Assembly (NCBI RefSeq): GCF_000720175.1
Contig: NZ_JOIX01000037.1
Location: 1-64,000 of the forward strand
Length of the DNA: 64,000 bases
DNA from: Streptomyces sp. NRRL S-337
GTDB lineage: Bacteria > Actinomycetota > Actinomycetes > Streptomycetales > Streptomycetaceae
Direction: 5' to 3'
Positions 31,566-40,201 of this stretch are shown here, one piece after another. The translations under genes and the position numbers were made by a program. Position 1 is the first letter of the stretch, and each line of letters opens with the position of its first letter. The notes under the pieces are model-generated. The model saw nothing but the letters and a program-made list of their open reading frames with translations, did not search any database and had not been told where the DNA came from.

Positions 31566-33596
31566 ATGGTGACCACGGCCCCTTACGGCAGCTGGACGTC
31601 CCCGGTAGATGCCCGGACGGTCGCCGCGCACGACGGCCGGCCGGCCTTCGTCGGCGTGGTCGGCGACGAGGTGTGGTGGACCGAGCCGCGCCCCGCCGAG
31701 GGCGGCCGCCGGGCGCTGGTCCGCCGGCGGCCGGACGGCACCGAGCAGACGGTGCTGCCCGCGCCGTGGAACGTCCGCAGCCGGGTGCTGGAGTACGGCG
31801 GCCTGCCCTGGGCCGGAACCGTGACCGAGCGCGGACCGCTGATCGTCTTCTGCGACTTCGCCGACCAGCGGCTGTACGCCTTCGAACCGGACAGCGGCCG
31901 GGAGCCCCGCCCGCTCACCCCGCTGTCCGTGGTGGGGGAGGGGCTGCGCTGGGTCGATCCGGTGCTGCGCCCCGAGCTGGGCGAGGTGTGGTGCGTCCTG
32001 GAGGAGTTCACCGGCGAGGGGCCGACGGACGTGCGGCGGGTGATCGCGGCCGTCCCGCTCGACGGCTCGGCGGCCGGACACCGGCAGTCCGTACGGGAGT
32101 TGAGCGACGACCGGCACCGGTTCGTGACCGGTCCGCGGATCTCCCCGGACGGTGACAGGGCGGCCTGGCTCGCCTGGGACCACCCCCGGATGCCCTGGGA
32201 CGGCACGCTCGTCATGCTCGCCGAGGTCACCGGCAAGGGCGAGTTCACCGCCGTCCGGCCGGTGGCCGGCGACCTCGGCCCGACCGCTCCGGGCGGCGGC
32301 GCGAGCGGCGAGTCCGTGGTGCAGATCGAGTGGGACGCCGACGGCTCGCTGCTGTTCGTCTCGGACCCCGGCGGCTGGTGGGAGCTCCGGCGCCTCCACC
32401 CCGGTGCCCAGGACGACGGCGTGGTGACGAGCCGCGGCCTGTGCCCCGCCCGGCAGGAGGAGTTCGGCGGCCCGCTGTGGAACGTCGGCGAGCGCTGGTT
32501 CCTGCCGCTGGAGAACGGCACCCTCGCGGTGCTGCACGGCCGCGGCGCCATGACGCTGGGCATCCTCGACCCGGTCAGCGGCGACCTCGTCGACGCCGCC
32601 GGCCCCTGGACGGAGTGGACGCCCACGCTCGCCGCGCACGGCAGCCGGGTCGTCGGCATCGCGGGCGGCCCGGACCGCTCGTACGAGGTCGTCGAGCTGG
32701 ACACCTGCACCGGGCGCGCCCGGGCGATCGCCTGCCGGCACACCGACGTCGTGGACCCGGCCTACTACCCCCGGCCGCGGCACCGCACCTTCCGCGGCCC
32801 CGGCGACCGGGACGTGCACGCGCACATCCATCCCCCGCACAACCCCGAACACAGCGCTGTGGACGGCGAGTTGCCGCCGCCCTATGTGATCTGGGCGCAC
32901 GGCGGCCCCACCAGCCGCGCGCCGCTGGTGCTCGACCTGGAGATCGCCTACTTCACCTCCCGGGGCATCGGCGTCGCCCAGGTCAACTACGGCGGCTCGA
33001 CCGGCTACGGCCGCGCCTACCGCGAGCGGCTGCGCGGCCAGTGGGGCGTGGTGGACGTGGAGGACTGCGCGGCGGTCGCCCGGGCGCTGGCCGAGGAGGG
33101 CACCGCCGACCCCGCCCGGCTCGCCATCCGCGGTGGCAGCGCCGGCGGCTGGACCACCGCCGCCTCGCTGACCTCCACCGACCTCTACGCCTGCGGCACC
33201 ATCAGCTACCCCGTGCTGGACCTCTCCGACTGGGCAAACGGCGGGACCCATGACTTCGAGTCCCGGTACCTGGAGTCGCTGGTGGGCCCGTTCGCCGAGG
33301 TCCCCGACCGCTACCGCGAGCGCTCGCCGCTGCACCGCGCGGACCGGATCACCGCGCCGTTCCTGCTGCTCCAGGGGCTGGACGACGTGATCTGCCCGCC
33401 CGCGCAGTGCGAGCGCTTCCTCGCCGAGGTGGCCGGACGCGGGGTACCGCACGCCTATCTGGCCTTTCCCGGCGAGGGACACGGCTTCCGCCGCGCGGAG
33501 ACCCTGGTCCGCTCCCTGGAGGCGGAACTCGCCCTCTACGCCCGGACCTTCGGCTTCCCGTGCGACGAGGTCCCGCCGCTGGAGCTCCGCGAGTGA
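31566..33596 (+). CDS. S9 prolyl-oligopeptidase family peptidase
   Basis: A 676-aa serine peptidase. Residues ~30-400 form the beta-propeller gate; the C-terminal ~270 residues are the alpha/beta hydrolase with IRGGSAGGWT (nucleophile Ser525), LQGLDDVICP (Asp607) and GEGHGF (His639), plus VIWAHGGPTSRA for the oxyanion region. This group includes acylaminoacyl peptidases and dipeptidyl peptidases; no signal peptide, so cytoplasmic. ATG 31566 follows GGAGGAGAGG. It is third in the peptidase operon and would finish oligopeptides trimmed by the M55 and M20 enzymes. Confidence 0.92.
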   Translation: MVTTAPYGSWTSPVDARTVAAHDGRPAFVGVVGDEVWWTEPRPAEGGRRALVRRRPDGTEQTVLPAPWNVRSRVLEYGGLPWAGTVTERGPLIVFCDFADQRLYAFEPDSGREPRPLTPLSVVGEGLRWVDPVLRPELGEVWCVLEEFTGEGPTDVRRVIAAVPLDGSAAGHRQSVRELSDDRHRFVTGPRISPDGDRAAWLAWDHPRMPWDGTLVMLAEVTGKGEFTAVRPVAGDLGPTAPGGGASGESVVQIEWDADGSLLFVSDPGGWWELRRLHPGAQDDGVVTSRGLCPARQEEFGGPLWNVGERWFLPLENGTLAVLHGRGAMTLGILDPVSGDLVDAAGPWTEWTPTLAAHGSRVVGIAGGPDRSYEVVELDTCTGRARAIACRHTDVVDPAYYPRPRHRTFRGPGDRDVHAHIHPPHNPEHSAVDGELPPPYVIWAHGGPTSRAPLVLDLEIAYFTSRGIGVAQVNYGGSTGYGRAYRERLRGQWGVVDVEDCAAVARALAEEGTADPARLAIRGGSAGGWTTAASLTSTDLYACGTISYPVLDLSDWANGGTHDFESRYLESLVGPFAEVPDRYRERSPLHRADRITAPFLLLQGLDDVICPPAQCERFLAEVAGRGVPHAYLAFPGEGHGFRRAETLVRSLEAELALYARTFGFPCDEVPPLELRE

Positions 33597-33745
33597 CCGG
33601 CGGCCGCGTCCGCCGTAGGCCCAATTAGGAGGTCCGCGGCGGACGGTGGCGAACTGACGTCCCTACGGCAAACGGCGTCCGGGAGCGTTGACACGTCGAT
33701 ACTCGTGTCACAACATGAACGCCGTTACCGACTGGTTGGTACGCC

Positions 33746-35590
33746 GTGTCCCCGTTGGAGGTCCTGGTGCCCCGCGAGTTCCGAGCCGTGTCCCGTCCGC
33801 TGCTCCGCACGTCCCTCGCCCTGCTGGCCGGCACCACCCTCGCCGCGCCCCTCGCCCTGACCGGCCCCTCGGCCGCGGCCGCCGGGCCGTACACCGTCAC
33901 CGCGCTCAAGGTCACCGTCCGTGCCGGCGGCCGCAGTTGCACCGTCGACACCGACGTCTACCGACCGTCCGGCGTGGACGCGGCCCACTCCGCGCCCGCC
34001 GTGCTGACCACCAACGGGTTCGGTGGCAGCAAGGCGGACGGCTCCACCGACGCCCTCGCCAAGGCGTTCGCCGCCCGCGGCTATGTGGCGCTGGCCTACT
34101 CCGGCCTCGGCTTCGGCAGGACCGGCTGCCCGATCTCCCTGGACGATCCCCGGACCGACGGCCGGGCGGCGAGCCAACTCGTCGATCTGCTGGCCGGATC
34201 GCGGACCGCCGACAACGGCACCCGCCTCGACTACGTCGCCAAGGACGGCCGGGGCGACCCTCGGGTCGGCATGATCGGCGGGTCCTACGGCGGGGCGATC
34301 CAGCTGGCGACGGCCGCCGTCGACCACCGGGTGGACGCCCTGGTGCCGCTGATCACCTGGAACGACCTGTCCTACTCCCTGGACCCCAACAACGCCGGTC
34401 GCCGGCAGGGCGTCGGCGGACCGGTACCGGGCGCCTACAAATGGCAGTGGACCAACGGGTTCTTCCTGATCGGCGAGGCGCAGGGGCTGCTGCACCCCGG
34501 CATCGACCCGTCGCGGACCGGCGGCGCGGGCTGTCTGCACTTCGTCGCGCGGGCCTGCGGGACCAAGCGGCTGCTGGACTCCGGGAAGTACCCGGCAGCC
34601 CACACCGAGGCCATGCTCCGCTATGCGCGCAGCGTCTCTCCCGTCTCGTACCTGAAGTCCGTCACGGCGCCGACGCTGCTGGTCCAGGGCCAGGCCGACA
34701 GCCTCTTCAACCTCAACGAGGCCTCCGCCACCTACCGCGCCCTCACCGCCCAGGGCACCCCGGCGAAGATGATCTGGCAGTACTGGGGCCACAGCGGCGG
34801 CATCAAGAACCCGCCCGCGGGTGAACTCAGCCTCGCCAAGGGCAATATGGAGGGCAGCTACGTCGGACGCCGGATCCTCGCCTGGTTCGGCCGCTATCTG
34901 CGGCACCGCACGCACACCGGCACCGGGCCGGCCTTCGCGTACTACCGGGACTGGGTGACCGGCGGGAACACCTACGCCACCTCGGCCGCCTTCCCGGCGG
35001 GCGGCAGCCGGCGGCTGTATCTGTCCGGCGACGGCAAGCTCGTCGACAACCGGGCCAAGGTGGTGCGCGGCAGCCGCGAGTACCGCAATCTGCGGGTCGC
35101 CACCAGCCATTCGGAGAGTTCGCTGGCCGGGATGCTCCGGTTGCCCGACCCGGCAGCGTTCGACGCCCGCGGAACGCATCTGGACTGGACGTCCGCGCCG
35201 GTCACCGGCCGGCCGGTGGACGTGGTGGGCGCGCCCAGGGTGACGCTGAAGGTGGTCTCGCCGCGGACCGAGCAGGTGCAGAACTCCGCCGACGCGGCCG
35301 ACAAGCTCGTGCTCTTCGCGAAGCTCTACGACGTCGCGCCGGACGGCAAGCAGACGTTGGTGCACCGGCTGGTGGCCCCGGCCCGGGTGCCCGATGTGAC
35401 CCGGCGGTTCACCGTGGAACTGCCGGGCATCGTGCACCGTTGGGAGCCGGGGCACCGACTGCGCTTCACCCTCGCCGCGAGCGACTCCGCCTACGCGGGC
35501 AATCGCGGGGTGAAGCCGGTGACGGTCACCAGCGCGCCCGAGGACACCGGGGTCCTCGAACTGCCGGTCACCCAGGGGGTGTTGCGGTAG
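33746..35590 (+). CDS. Secreted CocE/NonD (S15-like) hydrolase
   Basis: A 614-aa exported alpha/beta hydrolase. The signal peptide spans about residues 10-46 (RPLLRTSLALLAGTTLAAPL then AxA near SAAAAG). The catalytic domain has MIGGSYGG with Ser180, VQGQADSLFN with the Asp, and QYWGHSGG with the His. The C-terminal ~200 residues form the jelly-roll domain of CocE/X-prolyl dipeptidyl-peptidase proteins. It could be an Xaa-Pro peptidase or an esterase. GTG 33746 start; an in-frame GTG at 33767 (VPREFRAV) is an alternative. It is separated from the S9 gene by 149 bp and may have its own promoter. Confidence 0.88.
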   Translation: MSPLEVLVPREFRAVSRPLLRTSLALLAGTTLAAPLALTGPSAAAAGPYTVTALKVTVRAGGRSCTVDTDVYRPSGVDAAHSAPAVLTTNGFGGSKADGSTDALAKAFAARGYVALAYSGLGFGRTGCPISLDDPRTDGRAASQLVDLLAGSRTADNGTRLDYVAKDGRGDPRVGMIGGSYGGAIQLATAAVDHRVDALVPLITWNDLSYSLDPNNAGRRQGVGGPVPGAYKWQWTNGFFLIGEAQGLLHPGIDPSRTGGAGCLHFVARACGTKRLLDSGKYPAAHTEAMLRYARSVSPVSYLKSVTAPTLLVQGQADSLFNLNEASATYRALTAQGTPAKMIWQYWGHSGGIKNPPAGELSLAKGNMEGSYVGRRILAWFGRYLRHRTHTGTGPAFAYYRDWVTGGNTYATSAAFPAGGSRRLYLSGDGKLVDNRAKVVRGSREYRNLRVATSHSESSLAGMLRLPDPAAFDARGTHLDWTSAPVTGRPVDVVGAPRVTLKVVSPRTEQVQNSADAADKLVLFAKLYDVAPDGKQTLVHRLVAPARVPDVTRRFTVELPGIVHRWEPGHRLRFTLAASDSAYAGNRGVKPVTVTSAPEDTGVLELPVTQGVLR

Positions 35591-35614
35591 CGGAGGGGGT
35601 GGACGGGTGTCGGC

Positions 35615-35809
35615 TCAGTCGTCCGTGATCGTGATGGCCTGCACGGGGCAGGCCCGGGCGGCCTCCCGTACCAGCGGGTCGCCGGCGCCGTCCTCGCGGC
35701 CGGGACGCACCAGGCCGAAGCCGTCGTCGTCCTGGTCGAACACCGCGGGGGCGGTCAGGGCGCACTGGCCGGCGCCGATACACACGTCCTGGTCGATGGT
35801 GATCCGCAT
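35615..35809 (-). CDS. [3Fe-4S] ferredoxin, P450-associated
   Basis: A 64-aa small ferredoxin that passes electrons to the adjacent cytochrome P450. It begins [20 protein letters not shown] (C10, C16) and has the third cysteine in ARACPVQAI (C54). The missing fourth Cys (Gly/Ala in CxxAxxC) indicates a [3Fe-4S] cluster, as in the SuaB/SubB type. It is acidic. ATG 35809 lies 35 bp after the P450 stop, so the two are co-transcribed. Reductase must come from elsewhere. Confidence 0.93.
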   Translation of the reverse strand: MRITIDQDVCIGAGQCALTAPAVFDQDDDGFGLVRPGREDGAGDPLVREAARACPVQAITITDD

Positions 35810-35844
35810 GCCGGACCCCTTTCGTTCGTCCGCCGCCATGGCCG

Positions 35845-37032
35845 CTACCAGGCCAGCGGCAGTTCGATCATGCCTTGGAGAGTGTCCCCCGGTTTGAACG
35901 GAATCTCGGCAGCCGGTACGGCGAGTCGCAGATCCGGGATCCGGGTGAACAGCGAACGGAGCGCGATCTCCAGCTCCGCCCGGGCGAGGTTCTGGCCCAG
36001 GCACTGGTGGATGCCGAAGCCGAACGCGACGTGGTGCCGGGCGGACCGCCCGAAGTCCAGCCGGTCGGGCGCGGGGTAGGTGTTCTCGTCGCGGTTGATC
36101 AGGGACGCCGGGAACAGCACGCCGTCGTCGGCGCGGATCAGCTGACCGCCGACCTCGATGTCCTCCTTCGCCACCCGCAGCAGGCCGTCGGCGATGGACA
36201 GGAACCGCAGCAGCTCCTCCACCGCGGTCGGCATCAGGCTCTCCTCGGACTTCAACTGCGCCAGCTGCTCGGGGTGTTCGAGCAGTGTGAAGACGCCGAG
36301 CGAGATCATGTTGGCGGTGGTCTCGTGGCCGGCCACCAGCAGGATCATGGCGAGCCGGACCAGCTCGTCGTGTTCCAGGGCGCCGGCCCGGAGCCGGTCC
36401 TCGATCAGCTCGTCGAGCAGTCCGTCGCCCGGGCGCTTCTCCTTGTCGGCGATCAGCCCGGCGAAGTACTCCTCCAGCTTGGCCCGGGCGTCCTCCGCCT
36501 CCTCGGCCGAGCGGCCGCGCAGGATGCGGCGGGACTCCTCCTCGAAGAACTCGTGGTCGGCGTACGGGACGCCGAGCAGCGCGCAGATCACCATCGAGGG
36601 GACCGGCAGCGCGAACGCCGAGACCAACTCGGCCGGCGGGCCCTGTTCCAGCATCCGGTCGATCAGCTCGTCGACGATCAGCTGGATCTCCGGCCGCAGC
36701 GCGGCGGTCCGCTTGACGCTGAAGCTGGGGATCAGCATCCGGCGCTGGGTGTTGTGCTCCGGGTCGTCCACCCCGATCAGCGGGGTGCGGACCCGGCGGA
36801 TCGCCGCGAACCGCTCGAAGGGGATCGGAAAGGCCGGGTTCTGCCGGTCGGCCGACAGCCGCGGGTCGCTCAGCAGCGCCCGCGCCTCGGCGTGGCCGGT
36901 GACCGCCCATACCTTGCGGCCGTCGTAGAAGGTCACCTGCGTCAGCGGTCCGGCCTCCCGGAGCGGCTGGTAGGCACTGGGTGGGTGGTAGGGACAGGTG
37001 CGGTCCTGGAAGTAGGAAATGGCTTCGGTCAC
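35845..37032 (-). CDS. Cytochrome P450, CYP105-like
   Basis: A 395-aa soluble P450. The heme loop [17 protein letters not shown] has the cysteine ligand at about residue 344, the I-helix is AGHETTANM, and the K-helix ExxR lies in EELLRFL. The overall sequence ([20 protein letters not shown] at the start, [18 protein letters not shown]) is CYP105-like, a Streptomyces family of versatile mono-oxygenases for drugs, macrolides and vitamin D. The GTG start at 37032 has GGGAGG six bases upstream and gives the usual length. It is transcribed with the ferredoxin. Two palindromes in front (37060-37078, 37156-37167) may control it. Confidence 0.92.
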   Translation of the reverse strand: MTEAISYFQDRTCPYHPPSAYQPLREAGPLTQVTFYDGRKVWAVTGHAEARALLSDPRLSADRQNPAFPIPFERFAAIRRVRTPLIGVDDPEHNTQRRMLIPSFSVKRTAALRPEIQLIVDELIDRMLEQGPPAELVSAFALPVPSMVICALLGVPYADHEFFEEESRRILRGRSAEEAEDARAKLEEYFAGLIADKEKRPGDGLLDELIEDRLRAGALEHDELVRLAMILLVAGHETTANMISLGVFTLLEHPEQLAQLKSEESLMPTAVEELLRFLSIADGLLRVAKEDIEVGGQLIRADDGVLFPASLINRDENTYPAPDRLDFGRSARHHVAFGFGIHQCLGQNLARAELEIALRSLFTRIPDLRLAVPAAEIPFKPGDTLQGMIELPLAW

Positions 37033-37059
37033 GACATGCCTCCCGGGCGAGGGGGGTTG

Positions 37060-37078
37060 GAGTGGACTCGAACCACTC
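37060..37078. promoter_or_regulatory. Inverted repeat upstream of P450
   Basis: GAGTGG-ACTCGAA-CCACTC is a perfect 6-7-6 inverted repeat ending 28 bp from the P450 start. A second perfect 12-bp palindrome, TCTACGCGTAGA, lies at 37156-37167. Either could be an operator. On the minus strand the first also looks like a tRNA T-arm, but no tRNA can be folded around it. Confidence 0.4.
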
Positions 37079-37227
37079 GGGTGTGGGATGTCAACGCACC
37101 TGCGCGCCGTATTCGCCGCGCTGATCTCCACTTCATGCCTCGGGCACATGGCGCGTCTACGCGTAGATCGGCCAACTTGGTTCATCTTCGGTCGAGTTCG
37201 GGCACCGGTACCTCCTCCTGCCAGCCG

Positions 37228-37833
37228 TCACAGCGGACGCACCAGCATGTCGATCACGTCGTCCAGATAGTGCTCGCGCGCGGCCGCGTCCGGCAGGCTC
37301 CGCGGGACGGCGTGCGCCAGCTGGGTGTGCCCGAGGTAGGCGGTGTACGCCAGCAGTCCGCGCCGGCGCGCCTCCTCCTCGGGGAAGCCCAGCTCCGCGA
37401 AGAGCGAGGCGACGTAGCCGATCCGCCGTTCGGTGACCCGGGCCAGTGCGGCCGCGACCCTGGGCTGCGCCGCGGTCGCGAGCAGGGAGACCTCCAAGGG
37501 GTCCTCGGCGGACCGGTTCGCGGCGTGCAGCAGCAGCCGGCGCAGCCGCTCGCCGGGGTCCGGCTCGGCCTCGACCTCGGTGATCACGGCCTCCGTGCCG
37601 AGCTGCTCCCAGCGCTCCAGGGCGGCCTCGACCAGCGCCTCCCGGTTGGCGAAGTGCCAGTAGAAGCTGCCCTTCGTCGTGCCGAGCCGGGCGGCCAGCG
37701 GCTCCACGGCCACCGCCGCGAGACCGCCCTCGCCGATGGCCGCGAGGGCGGCGTCGGCCCAGTCCTGCGCGGTCAGCCGCTGCCGGGGGACGCCGCCGGA
37801 TTCCTTCACCCGCTGCTGTCGTGCCATGTCCAT
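37228..37833 (-). CDS. TetR/AcrR family transcriptional regulator
   Basis: A 201-aa repressor candidate. HTH at about residues 18-65 (TAQDWADAALAAIGEGGL, then LAARLGTTKGSFYWHFANRE). The ligand domain follows. The first ATG (37833) lies inside the operator-like sequence at 37831-37869; the second ATG (37827, MARQQRV) may be the true start. The gene is divergent from a DUF2867 gene and both starts are within a few bases of the duplicated operator, so it should control both. It lies upstream of the P450 in the same direction but with a 195-bp gap. Confidence 0.9.
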   Translation of the reverse strand: MDMARQQRVKESGGVPRQRLTAQDWADAALAAIGEGGLAAVAVEPLAARLGTTKGSFYWHFANREALVEAALERWEQLGTEAVITEVEAEPDPGERLRRLLLHAANRSAEDPLEVSLLATAAQPRVAAALARVTERRIGYVASLFAELGFPEEEARRRGLLAYTAYLGHTQLAHAVPRSLPDAAAREHYLDDVIDMLVRPL

Positions 37834-37869
37834 ACGCTACCGTACGGTAAAACATACGCCACCGTATGG
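37831..37869. promoter_or_regulatory. Duplicated TetR-type operator between divergent genes
   Basis: CATACGCTACCGTACGG (37831-37847) and CATACGCCACCGTATGG (37853-37869) match at 15 of 17 positions and are spaced 22 bp, two helical turns. The second contains the perfect dyad CATACG-CCAC-CGTATG; the first includes the palindrome TACCGTACGGTA (37838-37849). Confidence 0.75.
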
Positions 37870-37878
37870 AGGTGCTCC

Positions 37879-38775
37879 GTGCGTACCGTTCGCGACGTCC
37901 ATTCCCGCACCGTCCAGGCCCCGGCCGAGACCGTCGGCGCCCTGCTCGACCGGCTCGGCAGCGACCACGACCCGCTCTTCCCCGCGCCGGCCTGGCCCCC
38001 GATGCGTTTCGACCGCCCGCTGGGCGTCGGCGCGGACGGCGGCCACGGCTTCGTCCGCTACCGCGTCGGCGCGTACGAGCCCGGCCGCCGCATCCGCTTC
38101 GACTTCACCGACGGCAGCCGCGGCCGGCACGAGGTCACCGTCCGCCCCGACGGCCCCGACCGCTGCCGCGTGGAACACCTCCTGGAGGCACAACTCCCGC
38201 CCGTCCGGAGGCTGTTGTGGACCGTCGCGATCCGTGCGATGCACCGCACCGTCGTCCAGGAGCTCTTCGACAACATCGAACGGGCCGCCGCGGGACGGCG
38301 GATACCGCCACCCCGCCGCTCCCCGTGGATCCGCCTGCTGCACCGCCTGGCGTGGGACCGCGCCCGGGCGGTCGAACTGCCCGCCGCCGCGCGGCTCGCG
38401 CGCCGGGCCTTCCCGCGCACCGACTTCGAGGACGCCTGGCAGCTGGATCTCCGGCCCGGCCTGCCGGACGCCCCGGAGGAGTGGCAGGGCGTACTGCGCG
38501 GCGCCCCCTTCCCGGTCGTCGGCCGGACGGACCAGGAGCTGCTGCTCGGCGAGGACGCCCGGCACCTCGACTTCCGCGCCTCGCTCCTGGTCGCGGACGG
38601 CACCGTCACCCTCGGCACGGTCGTCCGCATTCACAACACGGCCGGCCGGCTCTACTTCGCGGTGGTCCGCCGCGTCCACCCCTTCATGGCCCGCACGATG
38701 CTCCGCCGCATCCACCGCCGCCTGGCCCTCGCCGCCCCGACCGCGGCCGAGCGGGAGGCGGCGGTGCGGACCTGA
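37879..38775 (+). CDS. DUF2867-domain protein
   Basis: A 298-aa protein. The N-terminal half (HSRTVQAPAETVGALLDRLG, then FVRYRVGAYEPGRRIRFDF) looks like an SRPBCC ligand-binding fold. The C-terminal half ends with the DUF2867 signature: HNTAGRLYFAVVRRVHPFMA then RTMLRRIHRRL. No catalytic function is known. GTG 37879 is preceded by GGAGG (37868-37872), six bases away, overlapping the second operator half-site; the ATG at 37866 is in another frame. It is the presumed main target of the divergent TetR. Alternative identity: a small-molecule binding protein. Confidence 0.75.
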   Translation: MRTVRDVHSRTVQAPAETVGALLDRLGSDHDPLFPAPAWPPMRFDRPLGVGADGGHGFVRYRVGAYEPGRRIRFDFTDGSRGRHEVTVRPDGPDRCRVEHLLEAQLPPVRRLLWTVAIRAMHRTVVQELFDNIERAAAGRRIPPPRRSPWIRLLHRLAWDRARAVELPAAARLARRAFPRTDFEDAWQLDLRPGLPDAPEEWQGVLRGAPFPVVGRTDQELLLGEDARHLDFRASLLVADGTVTLGTVVRIHNTAGRLYFAVVRRVHPFMARTMLRRIHRRLALAAPTAAEREAAVRT

Positions 38776-38784
38776 GCGGCCGGG

Positions 38785-38922
38785 CTACTTCTCCAGGAGC
38801 GTGAGCAGGAAGGTGACCACCACGACGCCGATGCCCAGGGCGGCGCCGAGCACCGGGTTGACGTAGGCGAGGTAGACGGCGAGGCCGCCGAGCACGAGGG
38901 CGAGTGCGGTGCGAGTGTCCAT
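38785..38922 (-). CDS. Small 45-aa membrane protein
   Basis: MDTRTALALVLGGLAVYLAY begins a 45-aa protein that is almost wholly two hydrophobic segments joined by NPVLGAAL and closed by LLEK. It has an in-frame extension upstream that would cross the sigma-factor promoter region and is less likely. The gene is convergent with the DUF2867 gene (9 bp gap) and divergent from the ECF sigma gene. Function unknown; its short hydrophobic form is common in Streptomyces but often left unannotated. Confidence 0.65.
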   Translation of the reverse strand: MDTRTALALVLGGLAVYLAYVNPVLGAALGIGVVVVTFLLTLLEK

Positions 38923-39051
38923 ACCGTCAAGTCCCGCCGGGGCGGCCGGAATTTTCATCCCGGCCCGATGAAAAACTTCCGGCCCCCGTCCCGTCCTTCC
39001 AGGGAGCCCGGGACCCCCGAGCGGTACCCGGTCAGCGGAGAGGGACGACAC

Positions 39052-39621
39052 ATGAGGCAGCTCTCAGGGGGCGGAAGCGACTCCGCGGAGTCACCCCGCC
39101 GGCTGTCCAAGGAGCGCGAGGCCGAGCTGATGGAGGCGCTGCGTACCGTCGAGCCGCGGCTGATCGCCTCGGTCACGCGGGTCACCCACGACTACCACCT
39201 GGCCCAGGACATCACCCAGGAGGTGTGCATCGCCATCTTCCAGGAGTTCCGCAAGGGCACGAGGTTCGAGAAGCCGGTCCTGGTCTTCGCGACCGTGGTG
39301 GCCCGCAACAAGCTCCGCGACCACTGGCGCAAGAGCTCCTCGGGCGAGCGGCCGTACGACGAACCACCTGAGCACGGGCGGCGGTTCGGCCCGGACCCGG
39401 CCGCCGGCCTCGAATACCTGGAGCTGCTGGAGTCGGTGAAGGCGGCGATCGCCGACGAGCGGCAGGCGGCGGTCTGGGAGCTCACCCACGTCTGGGGCCT
39501 GAAGGGCACCGAGATCGCGGAACTGCTGGAGATCTCCTCGGCGACGGTGAGCCGGCAGCTGGCCGCGGCCGAGGCGAAGGCGAAGTTCTGGCGGGAGGAC
39601 GAGGACCTGGAACCGGCGTAG
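39052..39621 (+). CDS. ECF-type RNA polymerase sigma factor
   Basis: A 189-aa sigma factor with only regions 2 and 4. Region 2 is HLAQDITQEVCIAIFQEF then VFATVVARNKLRDHWRK (about 40-90); region 4 is LKGTEIAELLEISSATVSRQ (about 150-169) with the promoter-reading helix. The linker is acidic and disordered. ATG 39052 follows GGAGAGGGA. No anti-sigma gene is adjacent: downstream is a terminator hairpin and then a 79-aa hypothetical. A GTCAA-N17-GGAATTTT element at 38926 upstream may be its promoter. Confidence 0.88.
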   Translation: MRQLSGGGSDSAESPRRLSKEREAELMEALRTVEPRLIASVTRVTHDYHLAQDITQEVCIAIFQEFRKGTRFEKPVLVFATVVARNKLRDHWRKSSSGERPYDEPPEHGRRFGPDPAAGLEYLELLESVKAAIADERQAAVWELTHVWGLKGTEIAELLEISSATVSRQLAAAEAKAKFWREDEDLEPA

Positions 39622-39634
39622 GCCACGGGCTCCC

Positions 39635-39658
39635 GGCGGCCGCACCTTGGCGGCCGCC
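39635..39658 (+). terminator. Terminator after the sigma-factor gene
   Basis: GGCGGCCGC-ACCTTG-GCGGCCGCC, a perfect 9-bp stem with 6-nt loop, begins 14 bp after the sigma stop codon. Confidence 0.65.
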
Positions 39659-39780
39659 GCCCGCCCACCGTCCCGGCGCCGCCTGCCGGGCTGGATCCCG
39701 CCCCGAGGCCGTGCGTCAACGCGGCTTCAGGGTGGGACCTATCCCGCCCCGGTCCTGCACATCCGAAATGGGGAGCATCC

Positions 39781-40020
39781 ATGAGTGAACGTCAGTCCTC
39801 TCCGCACGAGAGGCTGCTGACCTACCTCCGAGAGGGGGACCGCCTCGTGCCACCGGACACCCGCAGCGCGCACGACTGGGACCTGCGCTACGGGGCCCTC
39901 GCGGCGGCAGCCGACCTTGGCGGGGCCACCGAACCACCGGAGCCCACCGACCTCTCGCCGGCGTCCTGGTACGACGACGGACACGAGGCGGGCCTCGGCC
40001 GATCGGTGGTGAACCGGTGA
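39781..40020 (+). CDS. Hypothetical 79-aa protein
   Basis: A small, acidic, soluble protein (MSERQSSPHERLLTYLREGD start; later DLRYGALAAAADLGGA). I do not recognise a family. It has no membrane segment and no Cys, so it is not a typical zinc anti-sigma factor. ATG 39781 follows GGGGAG at seven bases. It lies 159 bp after the sigma gene but behind a terminator, so it probably has its own promoter; a GTCAA-N16-GACCTAT element at 39715 resembles the one in front of the sigma gene. It might belong to the sigma regulon. Confidence 0.6.
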   Translation: MSERQSSPHERLLTYLREGDRLVPPDTRSAHDWDLRYGALAAAADLGGATEPPEPTDLSPASWYDDGHEAGLGRSVVNR

Positions 40021-40201
40021 AGATCGGTCGCCTACGGAGGGACCTGAGTCCGCACGCGCACGTCACGGGGGGCGGGCGCGCGCGGAGTTGACGGCGGGGG
40101 CACCGGCGGCGCGGCCACACGGGGGTGGGCGGCGCCGGCGGGGCCCGGAGCCGGCCGCAGTAGGTTCCGGCGGGTCGCGGGGGCCGTGGCAGACTGCCTG
40201 T

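Noticed and set aside
37041..37130. tRNA-like T-arm on the minus strand (GTGGTTCGAGTCCAC)
   Set aside because: No acceptor, D or anticodon arms can be folded around it, and it is explained by an inverted repeat upstream of the P450 gene.
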